Assembly (NCBI GenBank): GCA_025056305.1
Contig: JANWWJ010000007.1
Location: 1-64,000 of the forward strand
Source: Chitinophagales bacterium
Lineage (GTDB): Bacteria > Bacteroidota > Bacteroidia > Chitinophagales > UBA10324
Direction: 5' to 3'
DNA length: 64,000 nucleotides
Within the stretch, counting starts at the first letter, position 1; every line of letters starts with the position of its first letter. The notes under the pieces were generated by a model. That model did no database searches. It was not told the DNA's origin and was given only the letters and a program-made list of their open reading frames with translations. This document shows, in pieces, positions 7,437 through 16,808 of this stretch. The translations under genes and the position numbers were made by a program.

Positions 7437-8025
7437 CGTTGTTGGTCAGGAAGCGGTCAATGACGGAACACAGCCGTTGATGCACTTCACCGATAGTACC
7501 TTCACCAGCGATGGTATAAAGCAGACCATGTTGCCGGTAATAGTCAGCCAAGGGTAGGGTTTGTTCTTTATAGACGTTTAAGCGGTTTTGGATGACCTGC
7601 TGGCTGGTGTCGTCGGTTCGGCCTGAGGTAGCACCGCGCAGCAAAATGCGGCGAATGACTTCTTGGTCGCTGACCTGCAGGGATAAGACGGCACGCAGGG
7701 GTTGACCGGAAGTGCGCAGGTAATCGTCGAGCAACTGCGCCTGTGTAACGGTACGCGGGTAGCCGTCAAAAAGTAAGCCGCGGATGGCAGGACTGCTGCT
7801 GCGCTGGATTTCTGCCACCAGCACCTGAAAAGTGAGTTCATCGGGGACGAGTCGCCCTTCGCTCAGGTAGGAGCTGACTTGTTGACCAAGGGGGGAATGG
7901 TTCTGAATTTCCCGACGGAACACATCGCCGGTTGAGAGGTGCAGGAGCTGGTAGCGATCGCGCAGCAAAACAGCCTGAGTGCCTTTACCGCTACCGGGAG
8001 GGCCAAACAGCACGAGGTTGATCAT
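7429..8025 (-). CDS. adk: Adenylate kinase
   Basis: The protein begins MINLVLFGPPGSGKGTQ, the standard P-loop of adenylate kinases, and contains the GRTDD lid motif and the DGYPRT AMP-binding motif. It interconverts AMP, ATP and ADP in the cytoplasm. The lid is the short type without a zinc finger. The ATG at 8025 is chosen over the upstream TTG (8055) because it puts the P-loop at the usual position; the TTG would overlap the hpt stop. It is the middle gene of the hpt-adk-obg operon. Confidence 0.95.
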   Translation of the reverse strand: MINLVLFGPPGSGKGTQAVLLRDRYQLLHLSTGDVFRREIQNHSPLGQQVSSYLSEGRLVPDELTFQVLVAEIQRSSSPAIRGLLFDGYPRTVTQAQLLDDYLRTSGQPLRAVLSLQVSDQEVIRRILLRGATSGRTDDTSQQVIQNRLNVYKEQTLPLADYYRQHGLLYTIAGEGTIGEVHQRLCSVIDRFLTNNGG

Positions 8026-8051
8026 ATAAAAAAATTCCAAATGAGTTGTGC

Positions 8052-8588
8052 TCAAGAAATTTTGGCGTACAGGTCAGGGAGGTTTCTGCCGAGGCCGTCG
8101 TAGTCCAGGCCATAACCGACCAAAAAATCGTTGGGAACCTGAAAGCCGACATAGTCAATATGGAGGTGGTATTGAAGGGCAGCAGGTTTCAGCAACAGGG
8201 CAGCAATGGCGATTTGAGAGGGGCGCTGGGCACGTAAGTGGTGAAGCAATTCATATAAGGTTTTTCCGGTATCTATGATGTCTTCCAGGACGATGATCAC
8301 GCGATCTTGCAAGGGGCGGTCCAAACCGATGGGCATGCTGACTTGATTGGTGGAGGAGGTGCCGCGATAGGAGGCGAGTCGGATAAATGAAACTTCACAG
8401 CGCAACTGAATGTTTCGAAGCAGGTCAGCGGCAAACATGAAGCAACCGTTGAGGATGCCCAGAAACACGGGTTGTTGTCCAAAGAAGTCGCGGTTGATCT
8501 CATCGGCCATTTGGGCCACACGCTGCACGATTGCCTGGTGAAGCAGGAAGCGGCGGAAGCGCAAATCGTGCAGTTGGATTTCGTTCAC
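8052..8588 (-). CDS. hpt: Hypoxanthine phosphoribosyltransferase
   Basis: The PRPP-binding motif VIIVLEDIIDTGKTL near the middle, and the flap and C-terminal DYVGFQVPNDFLVGYGLDY region, identify a purine salvage enzyme that makes IMP/GMP from hypoxanthine/guanine. The 178-residue length is normal. The start codon is GTG. It is first in a leftward operon with adk and obg, a common Bacteroidota arrangement linking purine salvage with adenylate balance. Confidence 0.92.
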   Translation of the reverse strand: MNEIQLHDLRFRRFLLHQAIVQRVAQMADEINRDFFGQQPVFLGILNGCFMFAADLLRNIQLRCEVSFIRLASYRGTSSTNQVSMPIGLDRPLQDRVIIVLEDIIDTGKTLYELLHHLRAQRPSQIAIAALLLKPAALQYHLHIDYVGFQVPNDFLVGYGLDYDGLGRNLPDLYAKIS

Positions 8589-8624
8589 GGCATAAATGTA
8601 GCAAAGCGGGTTTAAGACATCGGG

Positions 8625-9848
8625 TCATTCCTTTTCAATTTGGATTGGGCTGATGGCGGCCTGGCGTGCTGGATACCACGCTGCCAGCAAGGCAATAGCA
8701 ACCACAGTAGCAAGAACGAGCAGCAGATCGGAGCCATGCACTTCAACGGGATAAGCATCAATCACGAAGGTGCCGCTCATGCGCAGCAAGGAGAACTGTT
8801 GTTGCAGCCAAACCAGTACCAAAGCCAGGGCCATGCCGATGAGCAGGCCCAACAAAGCGATAAGCAGCCCTTCAAACAGGAATATTTTGCGGATGATGGG
8901 GACATGAGCACCCAAGGCTTTAAGCATACTGATGTCGCGTTTCTTCTCGATGACCAGCATGCTAAGTGAGCCAACCATGTTAAAGGAGGCTACCAACAGA
9001 ATGAGGGTCAGGATAGCATAGACGGCCCATTTTTCTGTATTCATGACGCGGTATAGGGTTTCGTTTTGCTGAAAGCGGTTTTTAACGACCAAGTGAGGGG
9101 GCATGCGCTGAGCTAAGGCTGAAGCAACGGCAGAGACGTTGGCGCGGCTGGTTACGGAAATTTCTAATGCGGTGATTTGCTGGGTGTATCCCGTGAGCCG
9201 TCGGGCAAGGTCAAGGCTTACAAAGACGTATTTGTTGTCTATGTCTGCCTGAATGGAGAAGATGCCGGTGGGGCGAACGATTTCGCGATGGAAGGCATCC
9301 AGGGGATTAACCCAAGTGGTAATGTTTTTTTTCGGGATGTAAATACTGACGAGCGCAAATGGATCTTGAGGATGAACCCCCAGGGTTTGAGCAACACCCA
9401 AGCCCAGCACAGCATAATCGGAAATGGAGTCACGCACCAGAAAGCTGCCGTCAACAACAGCTTGGTCAATAGCAGTAACGCTGACATAGGCATCGTCAAC
9501 ACCTTTAATGGTCGTGATTGCCTGTCGGTCGCCGGCAATGAGCAGGGCATTTTCCTCAATGACTCGGCTGATGGACTTGATTCCCGGGATGGCCTGCAGA
9601 TCGGCTAGAAAAGCCGAGTCGGCGATAAAACTTTTGCCCACGGAAGCTTCAATAACAAATTCAGGACTAAACGCATTGTATAAGGAAATGACCAGGCTGC
9701 GAAAACCGTTAAAGACCGATAGGACCAGGATCAAACCAAGGGAACCTATGGCAATGCCGGACACGGAAATCCAAGAGAGGATATTGATTGCAGACGAGGA
9801 TTTCCGCGAAAAGAGGTAGCGGCGTGCAAAAAGCCAGGACAAGTGCAT
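8625..9848 (-). CDS. FtsX-like ABC permease, LolC/LolE type
   Basis: One N-terminal membrane helix (SAINILSWISVSGIAIGSLG...) is followed by a ~210-residue periplasmic domain and three C-terminal helices with the FtsX-like motif (SMLVIEKKRDISMLKALGA). This is the MacB/LolCE architecture and fits release of lipoproteins from the inner membrane toward the outer membrane. The matching ATPase (LolD) is not in the window. It follows rbfA by 14 nt and is probably co-transcribed with it. Confidence 0.85.
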   Translation of the reverse strand: MHLSWLFARRYLFSRKSSSAINILSWISVSGIAIGSLGLILVLSVFNGFRSLVISLYNAFSPEFVIEASVGKSFIADSAFLADLQAIPGIKSISRVIEENALLIAGDRQAITTIKGVDDAYVSVTAIDQAVVDGSFLVRDSISDYAVLGLGVAQTLGVHPQDPFALVSIYIPKKNITTWVNPLDAFHREIVRPTGIFSIQADIDNKYVFVSLDLARRLTGYTQQITALEISVTSRANVSAVASALAQRMPPHLVVKNRFQQNETLYRVMNTEKWAVYAILTLILLVASFNMVGSLSMLVIEKKRDISMLKALGAHVPIIRKIFLFEGLLIALLGLLIGMALALVLVWLQQQFSLLRMSGTFVIDAYPVEVHGSDLLLVLATVVAIALLAAWYPARQAAISPIQIEKE

Positions 9849-9862
9849 GGGGGGCCAGCAAG

Positions 9863-10213
9863 TCAGCTTTTCTTGATTTGCTTAAAGAGTTCTTCAAGAT
9901 GAAAGACGTGATCCAAAGTCTTATCCAGTACAAATTGAAGCTCGGGGATGCGGCGTACGCGATTGCGGATGCGTCGACCTAAAAGCATACGAATTTCAGA
10001 CTGATGTTCTTTGATTTGATCCAAGTAAGCTGCCGGGTCGGAAACCTTAAACAAGCTCAGGTAGATACGGGCTATGGAAAGGTCGGGCGACATGCGCACT
10101 TCACTGATGGTGAGTAAGGCCGGGCCGGCGGGGTGTTGCCAATCCTGGCGGAAGACTTCGCTGAGTGCCTGTTGCAGCAAGCTAGCCACTTTTTGTTGGC
10201 GCACGTTGGTCAT
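9863..10213 (-). CDS. rbfA: 30S ribosome-binding factor A
   Basis: The 116-residue product has the KH-like RbfA fold: VRQQKVASLLQQALSEVF, then ISEVRMSPDLSIARIYLS, then RIPELQFVLDKTLDH. RbfA helps mature the 16S rRNA end and small subunit. The ATG at 10213 is preferred over the ORF-track start at 10297, which would add 28 residues unlike the family. It is the first gene of a leftward unit with the LolC/E-like permease, divergent from the MsbA-like gene. Confidence 0.92.
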   Translation of the reverse strand: MTNVRQQKVASLLQQALSEVFRQDWQHPAGPALLTISEVRMSPDLSIARIYLSLFKVSDPAAYLDQIKEHQSEIRMLLGRRIRNRVRRIPELQFVLDKTLDHVFHLEELFKQIKKS

Positions 10214-10310
10214 GGTGCAAAGCTGAGCATAAAAGTGAAAATGCCGGCAGCCCGACAGAACCGCTCCTGTTTTTCTAATTTGAGGGCTTACGGGCATCTT
10301 TGAACTCGGA

Positions 10311-12179
10311 ATGAAGACTTATTTACGGCTGCTGGGCTTTGCAGGGCGCTGGCTGCACTATCTGCCGGAATACATCGCAGTAGTGTTGCTGAGTGTAATT
10401 TTTGGAGCAATCAATTTTTCATTACTCATACCACTACTTAATGTGATGTTCGGGCAGGCGGAGGCCGGGGCCGTGCAGTCGTTTCCCGAACCATCGTTGT
10501 CGCTGAGCTATGTGACTGCTCTGTTTCAATACTGGTTTCAACGTATTCTGCAACAACAGGGGCAAATCGGTGCGCTGACGTTTGTGTGTTTGGCCATGTT
10601 GAGTTGCGTGGTGTTGGCTAATCTATTTCGGTATTTGGGGCAGCGCATTTTGGTACGCATGGGCACGCGCTTGATTCAAAATATGCGTCGGGCCGTATAT
10701 GAAAAGTTGCTGATGGCTCATGCAGCATTCTTCCACCGGCAGAAGAAAGGGGACCTGCTGAGTGTTTTGTCGCACGACATTCAAGAAGTAGAGCATTCAT
10801 TAGTCACGACTATTCGGGTGTTTTTCCGAGAGCCACTGTCCATCCTTGCCTATTTGACGTTGCTTTTTCTGATTTCCCCGAAGCTGACGCTGTTTACCAT
10901 ACTGACGATTCCGGCTGGTGCAGCTGTAATTGGATGGGTGACGCGGCGTTTGCAACGCTATTCAGGTCAAGTGCAGCCGATGTTGGGCCAGGTGCTCAGT
11001 CATGCCGAAGAGACGGTCAGCGGGGCCAAGGTGATTCGAGCTTACGGTGCTGAACAGCAGCGGCTGTGGGAATTCGAGCGACTCAATGAGGGGTCGAGGC
11101 AGCTGGCCAAACGAATTCAAAACCTCAAGGAATTGGCTTCGCCTTTGTCAGAAACACTGGCGGTTTTTGTTGTAGCCGTCATCGTTATATATGGCGGCAC
11201 TTTAGTGCTGAAAGGAACCGAGGGGCTCACGGCCAGTGCGTTCGTTGCTTACATAGCTGTTTTTTCTCAGTTGATACCGCCAGCCAAGAATCTCACATCG
11301 GCAGTATCGAACATCCAGCGGGGCTTGGCAGCTGGTCGTCGCATTTTGCAGTTGACGCAGACACGCGTAGAACTTCATGAAGCCGCAGATGCTATTGCTA
11401 AAGACAGTTTTGATGAAGCAATCGAATACCGAAGTGTTTCGTTTGGATATGAACAACAGCGGTATGCTTTGCGGCAAGTTTCGGTGCGCATTGAAAAAGG
11501 CAAGGTGATTGCTCTGGTAGGGCCTTCGGGAAGCGGCAAGACCACGTTTGCCGATTTGCTACCCAGATTTTATGATCCCACGGAAGGCCAGATTTTGTTG
11601 GATGGGGTTGATCTGCGCCGATTGCGTTTACGGGATCTACGTAAGCTCATCGCTATTGTTACCCAGGATGCCGTACTGTTTCATGATACGGTGCTTCGCA
11701 ACATCACTTTAGGGGATGAGCGGCCGGATCGGGAGCGGGCGATAGCGGCGGCGCGCTTGGCCCATGCCCATGATTTTATCATGAATCTGGAGGGGGGGTA
11801 CAATGCAGTCATCGGAGACCGAGGCATGCGGCTTAGTGGAGGCGAAAGGCAACGGCTCACAATTGCGCGTGCCATTTACAAGAATGCGCCCATATTGATT
11901 TTGGATGAAGCCACCTCATCGCTGGATGCGGCCTCGGAACAATTGGTGCAGGAGGCTTTGCAACGGCTGATGGCCAACCGTACCAGCATCGTCATTGCAC
12001 ACCGTCTTTCTACCATACAGCGGGCAGATGAAATACTGGTGTTGGAGCATGGTCGGATCGTAGAGCGCGGAACGCACGACACCTTGATGCAACAGCGTGG
12101 GCTTTATTACCGACTGGTTTCGTTGCAAAAGTTCTATGACAAAAGTGGGCAAACGATAGCCACCAATCTTCAGGCCTGA
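10311..12179 (+). CDS. ABC exporter, MsbA-like (fused membrane and ATPase domains)
   Basis: About 330 residues with six membrane helices precede a complete nucleotide-binding domain: Walker A GPSGSGKTTF, Q-loop ATQDAVLF-like segment, signature LSGGERQRL, Walker B ILILDEATSSLD and the H-loop IAHRLST. The layout is that of MsbA-type homodimeric exporters, which flip lipid A or other lipids across the inner membrane. The substrate cannot be told from sequence. It lies divergent from rbfA, and the LutB-like gene follows closely. Confidence 0.9.
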   Translation: MKTYLRLLGFAGRWLHYLPEYIAVVLLSVIFGAINFSLLIPLLNVMFGQAEAGAVQSFPEPSLSLSYVTALFQYWFQRILQQQGQIGALTFVCLAMLSCVVLANLFRYLGQRILVRMGTRLIQNMRRAVYEKLLMAHAAFFHRQKKGDLLSVLSHDIQEVEHSLVTTIRVFFREPLSILAYLTLLFLISPKLTLFTILTIPAGAAVIGWVTRRLQRYSGQVQPMLGQVLSHAEETVSGAKVIRAYGAEQQRLWEFERLNEGSRQLAKRIQNLKELASPLSETLAVFVVAVIVIYGGTLVLKGTEGLTASAFVAYIAVFSQLIPPAKNLTSAVSNIQRGLAAGRRILQLTQTRVELHEAADAIAKDSFDEAIEYRSVSFGYEQQRYALRQVSVRIEKGKVIALVGPSGSGKTTFADLLPRFYDPTEGQILLDGVDLRRLRLRDLRKLIAIVTQDAVLFHDTVLRNITLGDERPDRERAIAAARLAHAHDFIMNLEGGYNAVIGDRGMRLSGGERQRLTIARAIYKNAPILILDEATSSLDAASEQLVQEALQRLMANRTSIVIAHRLSTIQRADEILVLEHGRIVERGTHDTLMQQRGLYYRLVSLQKFYDKSGQTIATNLQA

Positions 12180-12190
12180 ATTGTGCGGCG

Positions 12191-12198
12191 TACCTTTG
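12191..12198 (+). promoter_or_regulatory. TAnnTTTG -7 box ahead of the LutB-like gene
   Basis: TACCTTTG lies 7 nt before the ATG at 12205, just past the stop of the ABC exporter. No convincing -33 TTTG was found at the right distance. If used, the transcript would be leaderless. Confidence 0.35.
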
Positions 12199-12204
12199 GC
12201 ACTG

Positions 12205-13584
12205 ATGGCTACTGCGTTACAATCATTTCGTCTGGCTGCACGAAAGGCAGGTACGGATCATGAATTACACCGTAAGCTCAACTTTAATATTCAGCAATAC
12301 GATAAAAAAGTTAAAGAAGGCAAAAAGCAGTTTACCGACCTGCTGTTAGCCAGCCAGCGGGCGAAAAATTTAAAGTGGAAAGCGCTTGAGCAATTAGACA
12401 AGCTGCTGTTGGAATTCGAGGCCAATATCACGAGGCGTGGGGCAAGAGTTGTTTGGGCAGAAACAGCCAAAGATGCATTAAACGAAATAGCCTCAATTGT
12501 CAAGCGAATTCGGGCTCGCAGTGTGGTCAAGTCCAAAAGCATGACTACCGAAGAACTTCATCTTAATGATTTTCTGGAGCGTTTAGGGGTTGAAGTCGTC
12601 GAGACCGATTTGGGAGAATACATTCAACAATTAGACGGAGAGCCACCTTTCCACATCGTTACACCGGCCATGCATAAAAGCAAGGAAGATGTGGCCCGGG
12701 TGTTTCATGATAAGCTGGGCACACCGCTCACTCTTACGCCTCAGGAGCTTACCATGGAGGCCCGGCAACGGCTTCGTGAAAAATATCAGCGAGCCGATAT
12801 TGGAATTACCGGGGCCAACTTTATTCTGCCGGATATCGGTGGGGTATTGATTCTGGAAAACGAAGGCAATGCCCGCTTGTGTGTCACTTTTTCCAAGGTG
12901 CATATCGTAGTGGTTGGTATAGAAAAGGTGATTCCTTCAATTTATGATTTATCCTTGTTTTTGCCCTTATTAGCGACTTATGGCACAGGCCAAAAAGTGT
13001 CGGTATATAACACAATTTACACCGGCCCCCGACAGGAATATGAAACAGATGGGCCCCAGGAAATGGTTGTCATTTTGCTGGACAATGGCCGCAGCCGGCT
13101 GTTGGCGCAATTGCCGCAGCGCGAAGCTTTATATTGCATTCGCTGCGGCGCCTGCTTAAATGCTTGTCCGGTGTACAAGAACATCGGAGGGCATGCCTAC
13201 CAAACCACTTACAGTGGACCTATTGGCAAGGTCATCACACCGCATTTGCTGGGTATGAAAGAGTACCGACATTTAAGTCAGGCGTCCTCGCTGTGCGGCA
13301 ATTGCACGGAAGTGTGCCCGATGAAAATTAACTTGCATCATTTGCTGGTAATCAACAGGCATCAAGCTGTGCTTCAAGGGTATGGTAGTTTCTACGAGCA
13401 AATGAGCTGGAAAATCTGGCGGCGCATCATGCTTTCCCGACGATTAATGAATTTGGGCAACGCTGCTCTTAAAAATGCCGGCATGCGTCTGCTATTTCGC
13501 AAATCGTGGGGCTCTTACCGAACTATGGTGACCTTTCCTTCCAAATCGTTCAATCAATTGTGGAGGGAAAAGAACGGTCAATGA
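12205..13584 (+). CDS. LutB-like iron-sulfur protein (LUD domain plus 4Fe-4S)
   Basis: An N-terminal LUD domain (ADIGITGANFILPDIGG, ILENEGNARL) is followed by two ferredoxin-type cysteine clusters, CIRCGACLNACPVY and CGNCTEVCP, near residues 305-370. This is the LutB subunit of the L-lactate oxidising LutABC complex. The LutA and LutC partners are not adjacent, so either they are elsewhere or this copy has another role. The ATG at 12205 is chosen over the TTG at 12181. Confidence 0.85.
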   Translation: MATALQSFRLAARKAGTDHELHRKLNFNIQQYDKKVKEGKKQFTDLLLASQRAKNLKWKALEQLDKLLLEFEANITRRGARVVWAETAKDALNEIASIVKRIRARSVVKSKSMTTEELHLNDFLERLGVEVVETDLGEYIQQLDGEPPFHIVTPAMHKSKEDVARVFHDKLGTPLTLTPQELTMEARQRLREKYQRADIGITGANFILPDIGGVLILENEGNARLCVTFSKVHIVVVGIEKVIPSIYDLSLFLPLLATYGTGQKVSVYNTIYTGPRQEYETDGPQEMVVILLDNGRSRLLAQLPQREALYCIRCGACLNACPVYKNIGGHAYQTTYSGPIGKVITPHLLGMKEYRHLSQASSLCGNCTEVCPMKINLHHLLVINRHQAVLQGYGSFYEQMSWKIWRRIMLSRRLMNLGNAALKNAGMRLLFRKSWGSYRTMVTFPSKSFNQLWREKNGQ

Positions 13585-13638
13585 ATTTTTCAGGTTTTCG
13601 TTTGATTTTTTGAATAGCTGCTTTTTCCGCATAAATTC

Positions 13639-13667
13639 TTTGGCCGCAGGTACATGCACTATTTTCG
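13639..13667 (+). promoter_or_regulatory. Bacteroidota-type promoter for the GEVED/T9SS gene
   Basis: TTTG at 13639-13642 and TATTTTCG at 13660-13667 are separated by 17 nt, a good fit to TTTG-N17..21-TAnnTTTG with one mismatch. It would give a leader of about 50 nt before the ATG at 13722. Confidence 0.4.
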
Positions 13668-13721
13668 CAAGGCAAGGTGAAATTCCATGGTTGTGTCGTT
13701 TTGCGCAAAAAATTTACCTAT

Positions 13722-16700
13722 ATGACCTTTTGGAAGTTCAAGTGCTTTTTGATTACAACGATTGTGTCAGTATTCGGCTTATTGACGAAGGCACAAACAG
13801 TCATTATTCCGGCCAACAATGCCAACGATTCCAGTGACAACCGACCTTTCGGATGTTACTGGGGTTATGAGCGCACGCAAATCCTGTTGTTGCAGAGTGA
13901 ATTAGGCAACACCAACTACGTTACGGAAGTTGGATTTTTCGTTAACGCGGTCAACAGTCCAGCAGCCAGTACACCAGTAGTTATTCGGATGAAGTCCAGC
14001 ACGGCCACGACCCTCACGTCGAACACATATGCAGCAGCCATCAGCGGTTCGACAATCGTTTGGTCGGGAAACATCACGGCATCAATGCTGAGTGCTAACA
14101 ACTGGGTATCTGTTCCTTTGACGACAGCATTTTATGTTGGAAATGCCAATCTGGAAATTTTTGTTGAAACCAATTACGGTGCATATGGGGGTGAAGCAGT
14201 AACGGCTAAGCAATTCCGTCAAAGTCTTGGTGCAGCACAATGTCAGTTTTGGTACAATGATTTAAGCGAACCTAAGGATTATGGCACAGTGCGCAACATG
14301 CGTCCAAACGTGCGGTTGAAGTTTGAGCCTGCGTGCAGCGGAACACCCACGGCAGGCACTGCTGTTGCTTCGGTTAATCCGGTATGCAAAGACAGCCTTT
14401 TTGTGCTGAGCCTTTCAGGAGTAACCAATATAGGTGGGCTCACCTTCCAATGGCAATCGTCCAGCAATGGCACCAACTACACCAACATCAGCGGAGCCAC
14501 CGGAGCCACCCACACTTTATCGCAAACGTCGGCCAAATTTTATCGGTGTCAGGTTACCTGCAGCCTGTCGGGTCAGTCCGCTACCTCGGCAGCGGTGCAG
14601 GTGACCATGAAGCCCCATTACAATTGCTATTGCCCTTCGTATGCTTTCAGCAGTCAAGACAGCAAGATTGATTCGGTGAAGTTGGGCACCTTGGTGAGCG
14701 GAAGCAGCAGCACGCAGTGCGAAACATATACCGACTACACCTCATTGCCGGCACCTGTTCTGACGCCGGGAGTGCCGCAGAAGCTTCGCGTGGTCAATGG
14801 CTCTTGCTCGGGCCAAGCTTTTGATGTTTACTTAAATGTTTATATTGATTATAATCAAAACGCTGATTTTGGTGGGGGCAACGAACTGGTGTACAGCGGA
14901 GGGCCGGTGTCGCAGCTCAACGGCTTTGGCGACATTACGTTTGTTATCCCTACGACGGTAGCTTCCGGACTGACGCGCATGCGCTTGGTATTGTCTGAAC
15001 AGGATCCGGCAAGCTATTGTGGAGGTTACACCAGGGGGGAAACCGAAGATTACCTGGTGCAGATAGCCGCACTGACGCCGTGCAGCTCTACGCCTTGGTC
15101 GGCCGGTGCCACGGTGGCTTCTCCTGCTGCTGTATGCAGTGGCAAAAGCGTGGTGCTCTCATTAGACAATTATCCGACTGTTTCCGGGCTGTCGTATCAG
15201 TGGCAGTTCTCTTATGACAACATCAGCTGGACTTCCATCACCGGTGCCACTTCATTGATATATACCGTTGCGTCCGTTACACAAAACACCTATTATCGTT
15301 GTCGAATTTCTTGCTCGGGAGGTCAGACCCAGAACTCTGCTCCGGTATTGGTACCCTTGCAGCCATTTTATTATTGTTATTGCGCTTCTCATGCTTTGCA
15401 GCCGGAGGACACCAAAATAGACACGGTGCTGCTGAACAATCAGGTCTATGCATCGTCGCCACAAAAATGCGAGGTATATACTCCTCATGCGGCTCCGGTT
15501 GATGTTTATTTAAACGCACTCAATACCATTGAAATTGCCAACGGCACGTGCACAGGCGACTGGTATCCGGCATGGCTAAGCGTGTATGCTGATTTTTCTA
15601 AAGATGGTGATTTCACCGATGGCGGCGAGCTGATTTACTCATCAGGACCTATCAGTTCTGCCAACAGCATACCTGTAATCAGCTTTCAACCACCAGCGGG
15701 TACCACAACGGGGCTGACAGGCCTGCGTATCATATTACATGAAGCCAGTGGCGCACCGTCACCCTGTGCGGTGAATAATTATGGTGAGACGGAGGATTTT
15801 GTCATTAATCTGGTAACCTTGCCTCCGTGTGTTGAACCACCTACGGCGGGAACTGCTTCTGCATCGGTAGTGGAGGCGTGTAGTTTTGAGTTTCCCCTTC
15901 AAAACATACAATTAACTCTTACAGGCAACAGCAGCGGTATAGGTCAGACATATCAATGGCAACAATCTTTCGACGGAGTTGTCTGGACTGACATTCCGGG
16001 CGCCACAGCTACGGTTCATTTTGTTACCGTCACGCAATCAACCTACTACCGTTGCAAAGTCACGTGCAACAATACTACCGTTACTTCCAATGAGGTTTTT
16101 GTACACATGATTCCTGAGCCTAGCGGCAATACCACTGCCAACCCCATTGTGGTTAATTCGTTTCCCTTCAGCTACAGCGGTACCAATCAAGCGAGTCACT
16201 GTTACACCGACGATTACACAGGACCGAACAATCAGTCGGCGCCTGATGTGTTTTTTCTGGTTCCCCTAACGAAGACAGGCACCCTGAAAGTTTCCACATG
16301 CAATGGGAATGACCTGAACACGTATATCCATCTTTTGGATGCCGATGGAAATCACTTAAATAGCAATGACGATAACGGGCCTTATTGCACCGGCCCCTTA
16401 GCGTCTGATAGTTTACATCATATTGGTGATGCTACCAACTATCTGGTAGTGGTCGAGGGCTACGATATGAGTGAAGGAGCTTTTGTGCTAGAGCTCGCTT
16501 TCAGTCCAGATACGGTGGTGGGGATGAGTGATGAAAGCCGCGCCGTTTACTTGAGTGTGTTTCCCAATCCGAACAACGGAGTATTCGTTCTGAGCGGCCA
16601 GGTCACTGCAGCTGACCAGGAACCGGTGGGTGTGATCGTAACCAACTCATTAGGGCAAGCGGTGGTTCATACCTCTGTCGAAGGGCGCGCCGGTTTTCTA

Positions 16701-16808
16701 CATCAGCTCATTCAGCTTCCTGAAGGAGCAGGCAGGGGCACGTACTTAATCACCGTGCACACTGCTTCAGGGCTTTATCGTACGCTTATGATGGTTGTGG
16801 GTAATTAA
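13722..16808 (+). CDS. Large secreted T9SS type-A cargo protein with Ig-like and GEVED domains
   Basis: A signal peptide (ending GLLTKAQ) leads into an N-terminal beta domain, then alternating modules. Three Ig-like domains (each with W...SYDN/SNG...Y.C...C, as in TYYRCRISC) alternate with two GEVED domains bearing the hallmarks IDYNQNADF and GETEDY/GETEDF. A pre-peptidase-like domain follows, then a C-terminal type-A sorting domain (VFPNPNNGVFVLSG). It is exported by the type IX system and probably anchored at the surface, perhaps for adhesion. The ATG at 13722 is chosen over a GTG at 13677 because it gives a clean signal peptide. Its 3' end overlaps the convergent gene by 42 nt. Confidence 0.85.
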   Translation: MTFWKFKCFLITTIVSVFGLLTKAQTVIIPANNANDSSDNRPFGCYWGYERTQILLLQSELGNTNYVTEVGFFVNAVNSPAASTPVVIRMKSSTATTLTSNTYAAAISGSTIVWSGNITASMLSANNWVSVPLTTAFYVGNANLEIFVETNYGAYGGEAVTAKQFRQSLGAAQCQFWYNDLSEPKDYGTVRNMRPNVRLKFEPACSGTPTAGTAVASVNPVCKDSLFVLSLSGVTNIGGLTFQWQSSSNGTNYTNISGATGATHTLSQTSAKFYRCQVTCSLSGQSATSAAVQVTMKPHYNCYCPSYAFSSQDSKIDSVKLGTLVSGSSSTQCETYTDYTSLPAPVLTPGVPQKLRVVNGSCSGQAFDVYLNVYIDYNQNADFGGGNELVYSGGPVSQLNGFGDITFVIPTTVASGLTRMRLVLSEQDPASYCGGYTRGETEDYLVQIAALTPCSSTPWSAGATVASPAAVCSGKSVVLSLDNYPTVSGLSYQWQFSYDNISWTSITGATSLIYTVASVTQNTYYRCRISCSGGQTQNSAPVLVPLQPFYYCYCASHALQPEDTKIDTVLLNNQVYASSPQKCEVYTPHAAPVDVYLNALNTIEIANGTCTGDWYPAWLSVYADFSKDGDFTDGGELIYSSGPISSANSIPVISFQPPAGTTTGLTGLRIILHEASGAPSPCAVNNYGETEDFVINLVTLPPCVEPPTAGTASASVVEACSFEFPLQNIQLTLTGNSSGIGQTYQWQQSFDGVVWTDIPGATATVHFVTVTQSTYYRCKVTCNNTTVTSNEVFVHMIPEPSGNTTANPIVVNSFPFSYSGTNQASHCYTDDYTGPNNQSAPDVFFLVPLTKTGTLKVSTCNGNDLNTYIHLLDADGNHLNSNDDNGPYCTGPLASDSLHHIGDATNYLVVVEGYDMSEGAFVLELAFSPDTVVGMSDESRAVYLSVFPNPNNGVFVLSGQVTAADQEPVGVIVTNSLGQAVVHTSVEGRAGFLHQLIQLPEGAGRGTYLITVHTASGLYRTLMMVVGN

